NCBI RefSeq assembly: GCF_000428485.1
Contig: NZ_AUAA01000001.1
Location: 1 to 64,000, forward strand
Length of the DNA: 64,000 nt
Reading direction: 5' to 3'
Origin: Epilithonimonas tenax DSM 16811
Lineage (GTDB): Bacteria > Bacteroidota > Bacteroidia > Flavobacteriales > Weeksellaceae
Positions 46,359 through 53,946 of this stretch are shown piece after piece; within the stretch, counting starts at the first letter, position 1, and the number at the start of each line of letters is the position of its first letter. The position numbers and the translations under genes were made by a program. The notes beneath the pieces are model-generated. The model worked only from the letters and a program-made list of their open reading frames with translations, was not told where the DNA came from and searched no databases.

Positions 46359-47843
46359 TTATAAAATTTCTCTAAGATGCTCCTGCCATCTGTCGTAGGC
46401 TTCCAGATATTGTTCTCTTTTTTCCAACTCCGGTTCTATCACCGCTATTTTTTCAAGTGAAGAAAATGCTTCGTCAGAATCTTCATAAAATCCGATTCCG
46501 ATACCCGCTGCCCTTGCTGCGCCTACTGCGCCATCTGTATCATAAAGTTCAATAACAGCATGGCTCACACTGGCCAGTGACTGGCGGAAAATTGAACTTA
46601 AAAACATATTGGCATTACCAGCACGGATCACATTGATGTCCATTCCCATATCTCTCATAATATTCATCCCGTATTCATAAGAGAAAACGATGGCTTCCTG
46701 TGCTGCGCGGAGCACATCGCCTTTGGAATGAATATTAAAATTGATCCCGTGGATAGAGCATCTGGTGTCTTTATTTTCCAAAACGCGCTCTGCACCGTTG
46801 CCAAATGGAATAATACTCAAACCTTTTGATCCAATTGGCGAGAGTGATGCCAACTCATTCATATCACCATAAGAGGATAGTGATGTTGCAAAATTGTGCT
46901 TCAGCCAGGAGTTAAGAATGCCGGTTCCGTTTATACAAAGCAAAACGCCCAATCTCATCTGCTCTTCCGAATGATTGACGTGAGCGAACGTGTTGACTCG
47001 GGACAGTTTATCATAATCTAGCTTGTCCAAAACGCCATAAACTACACCAGACGTACCTGCAGTGGAAGCAATCTCACCAGGATTAAAAACATTAAGAGAC
47101 AAGGCATTATTTGGCTGGTCACCAGCTCTGTAGGAAATAGGTGTTCCTTCTTTCAATCCCAATTCTACTGCTGCCGATGTAGATACGGTTGACTGGATCC
47201 CAAAAGTGGGAACGATTTCTGGAAAGAAACTTTTGGGAATCCCATAATAATTGATCACATCTTCGGAAATACAATTGTTTTTAAAATCCCAGAATATACC
47301 TTCAGAAAGACCTTCTACTGTGATGCCTATATCTCCGGAAAGCTTCATCGCGATGTAATCTCCGGGTAGCATTATTTTATCAATCTTATTGAAAATATCC
47401 GGTTCATTTTCCTTAACCCAAGCTAATTTTGAAGCTGTAAAATTACCTGGGGAATTGAGAAGATGTGAAAGGCATTTTTCCTCTCCAATTGCTTTGAAGG
47501 CTTTTTCGCCGTAAGGAACAGCGCGGCTGTCGCACCAGATGATGGATGGGCGCAGAAGATTCTGATCCTTGTCCACCAAAATCAATCCGTGCATTTGCCA
47601 GGTTATTCCGATACCTTTGATATCTTCGGCATCGATCGCAGCGTGCGACATTACGGACTGATGTGCCAGTTTCAGATTTGTCCACCAATCGGCGGGATTC
47701 TGTTCTGCCCAACCGGGATTAATAGCCGTTATTTTCATCTCTTTTTTCGGAGAAAAATCAGAAGCTATCACTTTTCCACTAGAAGCTTCTATGAGACAAA
47801 CTTTTACAGAAGAACTGCCAATATCATATCCTAATAAATACAT
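46359..47843 (-). CDS. xylB: Xylulokinase
   Basis: A 494-residue FGGY kinase that phosphorylates D-xylulose. It has the N-terminal loop GYDIGSSSVKVCLIE, the substrate segment GITWQMHGLILVD, STAGTSGVVYGV, and the C-terminal IRAGNANMFLSSIFRQSLA. The gene starts 19 bases after the stop of the Nudix regulator and precedes xylA, an arrangement that points to a regulator-xylB-xylA operon. Confidence 0.96.
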   Translation of the reverse strand: MYLLGYDIGSSSVKVCLIEASSGKVIASDFSPKKEMKITAINPGWAEQNPADWWTNLKLAHQSVMSHAAIDAEDIKGIGITWQMHGLILVDKDQNLLRPSIIWCDSRAVPYGEKAFKAIGEEKCLSHLLNSPGNFTASKLAWVKENEPDIFNKIDKIMLPGDYIAMKLSGDIGITVEGLSEGIFWDFKNNCISEDVINYYGIPKSFFPEIVPTFGIQSTVSTSAAVELGLKEGTPISYRAGDQPNNALSLNVFNPGEIASTAGTSGVVYGVLDKLDYDKLSRVNTFAHVNHSEEQMRLGVLLCINGTGILNSWLKHNFATSLSSYGDMNELASLSPIGSKGLSIIPFGNGAERVLENKDTRCSIHGINFNIHSKGDVLRAAQEAIVFSYEYGMNIMRDMGMDINVIRAGNANMFLSSIFRQSLASVSHAVIELYDTDGAVGAARAAGIGIGFYEDSDEAFSSLEKIAVIEPELEKREQYLEAYDRWQEHLREIL

Positions 47844-47862
47844 AATTTGTAAGAAGCTTATT

Positions 47863-48588
47863 TTATTTGATTAATTTATTTTGAGTCTTTTTATAGATCT
47901 TGGGTTCGAATTTGTAATATCTGGCTGCACGGTGCGAAACATTACTTTCTATCTCATCCAATGCGATGATATAGCTGAATGATGATATTTTTTTATGAAA
48001 ATTCTTGATATCAATTTTCTTTTCGCTCAAAGCGTTATAAAGCTGATACAATTGTCTGATGGTAAACTTCTTTGGAAGAAGCACAAAAATGATCGAAAAA
48101 TCAGAATCAATCCATTTTTTGATTTCCATTAGAGACTCCTCGATGATCTTGTTATGATCAAATGGTAATTTTGGAAGCTTATCGATCGGATGCCAGTCAA
48201 CCGTATCATATTTGGTACTGTTGATTTTGTGATCTATACGGCACAGAGAAAGGTAAGCCACTGTGACAATTCTGTCAATATTATGTTTATATTCTTTGCC
48301 CATCCACCTGATATCGTTTTGATTGCTGGCGCGGTTTGGATCTGCAAAACATTTGAATTGTTTCAGCACCATCTTTTTGATCCCCGTAAGCTCATACAAC
48401 ACCCTATTCGCCGCATCATCTACATCTTCATCACTGAAAATTAAACTCCCTGGCAATTTCTTTTGCTGAACAATAGGTACATCGTCCACGTGGCGTTGCA
48501 CCAAAAGAATATTAAGTTTATTCTCCTGATCAAAACCAAAGACAACACAATCAACGGATAAATAGGTATGAATGAAATTTGGATTCAT
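47863..48588 (-). CDS. Nudix-fold transcriptional regulator, xylose cluster (XylR-like)
   Basis: A 241-residue paralogue of the regulator at 15316. The N-terminal Nudix fold (about 8-145) contains a degenerate box: PGSLIFSDEDVDDAANRVLYELTGI, where the second glycine is S48, and V63 and L67 replace catalytic glutamates while E54, R62 and E66 remain. The C-terminal part (about 155-235; FTIRQLYQLYNALSEKKIDIKNF) is the winged helix. It heads the xylB-xylA-susCD series and probably senses xylose, a xylose intermediate or a xylo-oligosaccharide. That role is inferred from its position; only the AraR precedent from Bacteroides is established. Confidence 0.87.
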   Translation of the reverse strand: MNPNFIHTYLSVDCVVFGFDQENKLNILLVQRHVDDVPIVQQKKLPGSLIFSDEDVDDAANRVLYELTGIKKMVLKQFKCFADPNRASNQNDIRWMGKEYKHNIDRIVTVAYLSLCRIDHKINSTKYDTVDWHPIDKLPKLPFDHNKIIEESLMEIKKWIDSDFSIIFVLLPKKFTIRQLYQLYNALSEKKIDIKNFHKKISSFSYIIALDEIESNVSHRAARYYKFEPKIYKKTQNKLIK

Positions 48589-48615
48589 TTGACTGTTAAC
48601 ATTTACGTAACATCA

Positions 48616-48623
48616 CAAATATA
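48616..48623 (-). promoter_or_regulatory. Candidate -7 element of the xyl regulator operon
   Basis: The minus strand reads TATATTTG, a full TAnnTTTG match, 28 bases before the ATG at 48588. The same octamer precedes araB. Confidence 0.55.
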
Positions 48624-48716
48624 AAAATACAATCGATAAAAAAAAATAAATTTTCAATTACTTACTATCTATCAACAATTTACATATCTATTTATGATGA
48701 TAAGATTCGCAACAAA

Positions 48717-48738
48717 TATATGATAAGCTTATCATATA
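48717..48738. promoter_or_regulatory. 22-base perfect palindrome, candidate xylose-regulator operator
   Basis: The core TGATAAGCTTATCA is flanked symmetrically by TATA on each side, making 22 bases of exact dyad symmetry about 94 bases upstream of the inferred -7 element. Further ATGATAAG half-sites lie at 48697-48704 and 48829-48836. The size and symmetry fit a dimeric winged-helix protein. Binding by the adjacent Nudix regulator is an inference. Confidence 0.6.
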
Positions 48739-49182
48739 AATAATGATATCATCATATAAATACGTTGTGATAATGAGCGTAATCCGCATCGATGCATTTA
48801 ATTTTCTTATCGATATTTAATATAAATTATGATAAGAAAAACTTAAAATAAATTGTATTTTTTTTAAAGAAGAGAGAGAAAAAAGCACTTTTTATTTAAA
48901 AAATGTGTTTTTAACACTTAATTATTGGGCAAAATGTGATTGCAAAACCCCAAATTGTTTACTCAGCTTCGTAAAAAGTGGATCTTTTTTAATTAAAACC
49001 ATGTTTTCACTATTCAAAATACACAAAGCGCAATTGATCTTTTTAAAAAAAAAGCTGTTTGTAAAACTCTTGCCCCGCAGCTGAATTCTGATATTTAATC
49101 AAGATTATCATTGATCAAAACTAAAGAAGCCAAAACGAATGAGCTTATTTTTAGCAATCTTTATCACCATCATTTCATCAGA

Positions 49183-50766
49183 TCAAATCATTTTCAACCG
49201 CTCTTCCTCAAGATCGAGCTGGAACAATTGCTGGCGGATGATCTCTTCATTGATCTTGGGATCTTTATTCAATTCTGTAAGATATTCCCGTTGACTTTCC
49301 AGCAGTTCTATAAAGATGCCTTTTGTCTTTTCATTCATCCAGCTGTCATCTGTCGCTTGCGCACGTTCCTCCCAATGTTTGAGAAACATTTCCAATCCGG
49401 AATGACCTTTGGGCTCATTCTCGTATTTATTCTTGAGGATATGATAAACGTGCTGCTTCAGTTCTTTTTTGATCCTTTGTTTTGTCAACGTTTCACTCTC
49501 CCCGTCGGAAATACCTTCAAACAATCCAGACCGCCTGATGATATAAGGCAGCGTAAGGCCTTGCACCAGAAGCGTCAGAAGAATGACAACGAAGGTGATA
49601 AATAAAATCAAATTTCTGTACGGGAAAGGATCGCCATTGCCCAAAGTGAGAGGAATTGCCAAAGCCGCCGCCAAAGAAACCACACCGCGCATTCCCGTCC
49701 AGCCAAGAAGAAGAGGCATGAGCCATCTTTTTTTCCACGATGACGCATAAGGCTTTACACTTGGCCGGAAAATGATGGTCGAAATCAATGCAGCGTAAGA
49801 ACTGATGACTCTAGCCACAATCAGAATCACCGTCACCAAAACACCATAGCCTATCGCAGTCTCCAGCGGAATTTGATCCTTCCTCAGTCCATCTACGATC
49901 TCCGGAAGTTCCAGCCCAATAATGAGAAAAACAACACCATTGAGAATGAATATGAAACTTTCCCAGACGCTGTACCCATGGATTCTGCTGGTGCTGTCTA
50001 GAAATTGAAGCCGCCTTACCGACATAAAAAGCCCACCAGCGACAACCGCCAAGACACCAGAACTGTGAACTTGCTCCGCAATCCAATACATCACGTAAGG
50101 CTCTATGATCGTCAAAGCAATATCAGACGGTGCATCTGTGGGAAGCAGTTTGTGTGCTTTTACAAACAACCAACCCAAAAGCAAGCCCACGCCTAGACCA
50201 CCAACAAGCATCCACACAAAACTCACTATGGCATCCTGCCAAATGAACTGCCCTGTTCCCACTGCCACCAAAGCAAACCGAAAAATAATCAGTGATGATG
50301 CATCATTCAACAGACTCTCACCTTCCAGAATGGTGGATGTGGATCTGGGTATTTTCACAAATTTGGTAATTGCTCCCGTACTTGCCGCGTCTGGTGGAGA
50401 AACGATGCCGCCAAGCAAAAACCCCAAAGCTATTGTAAATCCAGGGATAAAGTGATTGGTAATCAATGCTACAGAGAGCGCCGTAAAAAAGACGACCAGA
50501 AAGGCAAAACTTCCAATGATGCGCCACCATTTCTTCATCTCTTTGAAAGAGATAGACCAAGCAGCTTCAAACAGTAAGGGTGGAAGGAATATAAAAAAAA
50601 TAAGATCAGGATCAATTTTCACCACAGGTAAGCCTGGAATAAAACCAATTCCCAAACCGCCTACAACCAATAAGATAGGGTAAGAAATTCTAAGTTTGGC
50701 CGCAAACATATTCAAAATAACGATGACCGCGACCATGGCCAGGAAAAAAGGTAAAAGACTATGCAT
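49183..50766 (-). CDS. CPA1-family Na+/H+ antiporter
   Basis: The ATG at 50766 (MHSLLPFFLAMVAVIVIL) gives 527 residues; an in-frame ATG 12 codons upstream lies at the candidate promoter element. About twelve membrane helices are followed by a hydrophilic tail of roughly 110 residues. Landmarks are FFIFLPPLLFEAAWSI, GGIVSPPDAASTGAITKF, LEGESLLNDASSLI and GWTGMRGVVSLAAALAIPLT, as in NhaP/YjcE-type proteins. It exchanges Na+ (or K+) for H+ at the inner membrane. It appears monocistronic and unrelated to the xylan genes. Confidence 0.93.
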   Translation of the reverse strand: MHSLLPFFLAMVAVIVILNMFAAKLRISYPILLVVGGLGIGFIPGLPVVKIDPDLIFFIFLPPLLFEAAWSISFKEMKKWWRIIGSFAFLVVFFTALSVALITNHFIPGFTIALGFLLGGIVSPPDAASTGAITKFVKIPRSTSTILEGESLLNDASSLIIFRFALVAVGTGQFIWQDAIVSFVWMLVGGLGVGLLLGWLFVKAHKLLPTDAPSDIALTIIEPYVMYWIAEQVHSSGVLAVVAGGLFMSVRRLQFLDSTSRIHGYSVWESFIFILNGVVFLIIGLELPEIVDGLRKDQIPLETAIGYGVLVTVILIVARVISSYAALISTIIFRPSVKPYASSWKKRWLMPLLLGWTGMRGVVSLAAALAIPLTLGNGDPFPYRNLILFITFVVILLTLLVQGLTLPYIIRRSGLFEGISDGESETLTKQRIKKELKQHVYHILKNKYENEPKGHSGLEMFLKHWEERAQATDDSWMNEKTKGIFIELLESQREYLTELNKDPKINEEIIRQQLFQLDLEEERLKMI

Positions 50767-50790
50767 TAGTAAGTTTTGTACATTAAAATA

Positions 50791-50798
50791 CAAAAGTA
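50791..50798 (-). promoter_or_regulatory. Candidate -7 element of the antiporter gene
   Basis: The minus strand reads TACTTTTG (TAnnTTTG), 25 bases before the ATG at 50766. This supports the downstream start over the ATG at 50802. Confidence 0.5.
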
Positions 50799-51190
50799 AC
50801 AATTACAGGCATTTATTACTATGCTAAGCCCTACAAGAAGCTATACAATCAGCATCCAGTGTGACATTTTATAAATTCATTAATAATTTAACATTTTTTA
50901 TAATATTTAAAAAATTTCAATACTGATTTTAATCAGCTATGCACCACCTAACAAATGTCATATTTCACAATTCGTCAAATATTATGAATAAAGGCAAACA
51001 TGATATAAATAAAATTTTAACATTTAGATGAAATCAATAAGATAAATCGATAAAAATTATCAAAGCAACAACAATACCTCTTTATAAGATTTTTGTCATC
51101 ATAATATAATATTGTATTTGTTATTAATCTTATACCTTTGACATATCAAAAATGAAAAATATTTAATTATAACAATAAAATTTTATTAAA
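50799..51190. other. AT-rich gap before the YceI gene
   Basis: No gene is present. Apart from the promoter elements of the two divergent genes I see only AT-rich sequence without notable repeats. Confidence 0.5.
51133..51140 (+). promoter_or_regulatory. Candidate -7 element of the YceI-porin unit
   Basis: TACCTTTG matches TAnnTTTG, with ATTG 18 bases upstream as a possible -33 element. The implied 5' leader is about 45 bases. Confidence 0.55.
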
Positions 51191-51736
51191 ATGAAAACAA
51201 CGAAAAATCTAATCAGTTTAGCATTATTATTAGGCGTAACTCTTCTTCCACAATTATCATATGCTCAAAAAATAACTCAAAAATCTACCAATGTAAAAAT
51301 AAACGGCACCTCTACTTTGCACGATTGGAACATGACTTCCACACAGTCGAATTTTACCGGAACCATTAGCGGAAACATCATTACAGATGTTAGGTTTGTC
51401 ATGAAAGCAGAAAGCCTGAAAAGTAAAGAAAATGCAATGGATAAAAATGCCTACAAAGCATTGCAAACCTCCAAATATCCCGAACTTATTTTTACAACGG
51501 CTTCACTTCCGGCAAGCGGAACAGCATCAATCACAGGGAATCTGACCATCGCTAATGTGACCAAAACAGTAAAAATACCGGTAACAGTTACTAAAACAGG
51601 TGCTTCTTACAGTATTAAAGGTAATGCAAAAATTAAAATGTCAACATTCGGCGTCAAAGCACCCACATTTATGATGGGAACCATCAAAACCGGAGACGAC
51701 CTTTCTATCGACATCACGATCAACGCCGCTAACTAA
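51191..51736 (+). CDS. YceI-family periplasmic protein
   Basis: A 181-residue protein with a clear signal peptide (MKTTKNLISLALLLGVTLLPQLSYAQ). The mature part is one lipocalin-like YceI barrel: NGTSTLHDWNMTSTQSNFTG near the start, KYPELIFTTASLP in the middle, and TFGVKAPTFMMGTIKTGDDLSIDI at the end. YceI folds bind isoprenoid-like lipids, but the function of most members is unknown. The gene precedes a porin by 19 bases and a second YceI-like gene follows the porin. Confidence 0.9.
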   Translation: MKTTKNLISLALLLGVTLLPQLSYAQKITQKSTNVKINGTSTLHDWNMTSTQSNFTGTISGNIITDVRFVMKAESLKSKENAMDKNAYKALQTSKYPELIFTTASLPASGTASITGNLTIANVTKTVKIPVTVTKTGASYSIKGNAKIKMSTFGVKAPTFMMGTIKTGDDLSIDITINAAN

Positions 51737-51755
51737 CATTAAATATCTATTTATC

Positions 51756-53039
51756 ATGAAAAGAAATCTACTAAAAGCAAGCTTAATCACTGCTTTATTA
51801 ACAGCCACATTGGGATTCGCACAGGAAGGCAAACTGGATAATTTGAAACCAAGAGATAAACGAGGGATTACTGTTTTCGAAAACCCAAAAGATACCGTAT
51901 CAACCTTTGATCACCTGAGAGTGAAAGTGGGTGGCGCATTTGCCTTACAATTTCAGGCCATACAACACGAGAACAACGCCACACCTGTCATGGTAGCCGG
52001 CGTGAACACCACCAAATTATTTGACATAGGAAACAATATCAACCTTCCTACCGCAAACCTGGACTTAGATGTGGCCTTGTACGACGGGATCAACCTTCAC
52101 CTGAGAACCTTCCTATCATCCCGTCACCACAATGAGACTTACGTGAAAGGTGGTTATTTACAAATCGACAAACTGGACTTTATAGAAAAAGGTTTTGCAG
52201 AAAACATTATGAAGTACACCACCATCAAAGTAGGTCAAGATCAGATCAACTACGGTGATGCACAACTCAGAAGAACCGATAATGCTTATGCCATCCTGAA
52301 CCCATTCGTAGGCAATTACCTAATGGATGCCTATGCAACATTCCCTTTCGCAGAGGTCTATTACAGAAGAAACAACGTGATCGTCATGGGCGGCGTTACA
52401 AACGGCAGACTGAACCAAACGGCAACAGGAGGCACAAGTCCCGGGATCTATGGGAAATTGGGCTACGACAAACAGATCAACGAGGACCTTAGAATTAGAC
52501 TAACAGGATCTGTCTATAACATCGCAAGAGCACCTCGACTGGATTTCTACAACGGAGACAGAGCTGGTTCTAGATATTATTTCGTCATGGAAAATACAGC
52601 AGCCACCTCTTCTGCACAGATGAGATCTGGAATGGTAGATCCCGACTTCTCAAATACCTTGACCACATTTATGATCAACCCGTTTGTGAAATACAAAGGA
52701 TTGGAATTCTTCGGCATCTTTGAATCTGCTTCAGGACGTAATCTTGTAGAAACAGAAAGAAGAACCTACAACCAATATGCAGCAGAATTGCTTTACAGAT
52801 TTGGCAACACAGAGAACTTCTACTTCGGCGGACGATACAACAAGGTAGACGGAAAACTGGTCTCAGGAGAGGACATCAGTGTAGACAGATATAACATTGG
52901 CGGCGGCTGGTTTATGACCAAAAACATTCTTACAAAACTAGAATACGTCAATCAGAAATACGATGGATACCCAACAACCAACATCCGTAGAGATGGCAAA
53001 TTCAGCGGCGTTGTCGTAGAAGCGATCATCTCTTTCTAA
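51756..53039 (+). CDS. Outer-membrane porin-like beta-barrel
   Basis: A 427-residue protein with signal peptide (MKRNLLKASLITALLTATLGFAQ). The mature sequence has regularly spaced amphipathic strands, many aromatic girdle residues and a C-terminal phenylalanine (VVVEAIISF), the marks of an outer-membrane barrel. Segments such as VKVGGAFALQFQ and FGGRYNKVDGKL resemble Bacteroidota porins of unknown substrate. It appears co-transcribed with the preceding YceI gene and is followed by a strong terminator. Confidence 0.82.
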   Translation: MKRNLLKASLITALLTATLGFAQEGKLDNLKPRDKRGITVFENPKDTVSTFDHLRVKVGGAFALQFQAIQHENNATPVMVAGVNTTKLFDIGNNINLPTANLDLDVALYDGINLHLRTFLSSRHHNETYVKGGYLQIDKLDFIEKGFAENIMKYTTIKVGQDQINYGDAQLRRTDNAYAILNPFVGNYLMDAYATFPFAEVYYRRNNVIVMGGVTNGRLNQTATGGTSPGIYGKLGYDKQINEDLRIRLTGSVYNIARAPRLDFYNGDRAGSRYYFVMENTAATSSAQMRSGMVDPDFSNTLTTFMINPFVKYKGLEFFGIFESASGRNLVETERRTYNQYAAELLYRFGNTENFYFGGRYNKVDGKLVSGEDISVDRYNIGGGWFMTKNILTKLEYVNQKYDGYPTTNIRRDGKFSGVVVEAIISF

Positions 53040-53056
53040 AACATCCACTTTACACA

Positions 53057-53090
53057 GCAGAGGAAACTCGCGGGCTTCCTCTGCTTTTTT
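53057..53090 (+). terminator. Rho-independent terminator after the porin gene
   Basis: GCAGAGGAA and TTCCTCTGC form a nine-pair perfect stem around ACTCGCGGGC, followed by TTTTTT. Confidence 0.93.
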
Positions 53091-53185
53091 AAAATAAAGC
53101 CTTAGCAATCAACTAATTGAAGCGCACAAACAACCACTCAAACCAACGACTGCGCAGGTTATTCAGAAAACTAAATATCACCCCA

Positions 53186-53686
53186 ATGAAAATTTTTTAT
53201 TTACTTTTCGCATGCTGTACTTTTTTTGCAAACGCCCAGGAAAACTACGTCCAGATCAATGGCAGTACCAATGTAAACCATTTCCAATGCGTCAACAACA
53301 AGTTCAAATCAGAAACAGGTCTTTATAATTTTTCCGAAAAAAAACTGCCCAATATCATTCTAAGGGTCGCAGATTTTGATTGCGGAAACAAGATGATGAC
53401 AAAAGATTTTCAAAAAATACTGAATGCCGAAAAATATCCCCATATGACCGTCAGATTCATCAACTTCACAAAGACACAAAACAGCTTTCTCGCCGTCATC
53501 GAAGTGAAAATGATGAACCAAAGCAGAAGATACAATGTAGAATTTGGGATAGAAAACAGCAAACTAGTAGGGCGTAAGAATGTCAAATTCAGTGATTTCA
53601 ACATCACACCACCGACAAAAATGGGCGGAATGATCGTCGTCAAAGATGATCTCAACCTCACCTTCAGCCTATCCACAAAAATTTAA
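53186..53686 (+). CDS. YceI-like exported protein
   Basis: The ATG at 53186 (MKIFYLLFACCTFFANAQEN) begins a typical signal peptide and gives 166 residues; the frame extends to 53117, but that part has no signal-like features. The mature protein follows the YceI pattern (VQINGSTNVNHFQCVNNKF; ILNAEKYPHMTVRFINF; SDFNITPPTKMGGMIVVKDDLNLTF) but diverges from the protein at 51191. An additional pair of cysteines is present (FQC and FDC). Function unknown. Confidence 0.85.
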   Translation: MKIFYLLFACCTFFANAQENYVQINGSTNVNHFQCVNNKFKSETGLYNFSEKKLPNIILRVADFDCGNKMMTKDFQKILNAEKYPHMTVRFINFTKTQNSFLAVIEVKMMNQSRRYNVEFGIENSKLVGRKNVKFSDFNITPPTKMGGMIVVKDDLNLTFSLSTKI

Positions 53687-53716
53687 TACTTTTTCATATA
53701 ATTAGATTTTTCATTG

Positions 53717-53750
53717 CAGCATCACTGGCTTTCCGGTGATGCTGTTTTTT
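53717..53750 (+). terminator. Terminator after the second YceI-like gene
   Basis: CAGCATCAC pairs with GTGATGCTG, extended by three more pairs around a CTTT loop and followed by a T tract. Confidence 0.93.
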
Positions 53751-53755
53751 TATTG

Positions 53756-53890
53756 GGGCGTCTTTATCCGTCTACAGCTCCCGCTTTTTTCCGGCATTGC
53801 GATCGCCGTGAAACCATCTGTAGAACATGGCCAGAACCGCAATGCCAGAAAAAGAGCTCCGCTTGCGCCGGGACGCGCTTCGCAAGGGTC
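53756..53890. repeat. Dispersed palindromic element, copy 4 (inverted, degenerate)
   Basis: In the opposite orientation to copy 1: CAGCTCCCGCTTTTTTCCGG, GCATTGCGATCG, CCGCAATGCCAGAAAAAGAG and CTCCGC are recognisable, then GCGCCGGGACGCGC. The outermost arms have decayed. It lies between the terminator and the MutS2-like gene. Confidence 0.7.
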
Positions 53891-53934
53891 AACATTTCAC
53901 AACCAAATCAAATGACAACATCAATTCTAATTCG

Positions 53935-53942
53935 TAAATTTG
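53935..53942 (+). promoter_or_regulatory. Candidate -7 element of the MutS2-like gene
   Basis: TAAATTTG matches TAnnTTTG and ends only four bases before the GTG at 53947. Transcription starting at the usual distance would yield a leaderless or nearly leaderless mRNA. Confidence 0.55.
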
Positions 53943-53946
53943 CATT

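Larger units (their letters stand above)
48589..49182. other. Long AT-rich regulatory region upstream of the xyl regulator
   Basis: No gene is supported in these 594 bases. Near the gene lie TTACGTAA (48603-48610) and a -7 element (48616-48623). From 48697 to 48836 there is a cluster of TGATAA/TTATCA words including a 22-base perfect palindrome (48717-48738) and ATGATATCAT (48743-48752). Beyond about 48840 I see only AT-rich sequence up to the antiporter stop at 49183. Confidence 0.6.
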
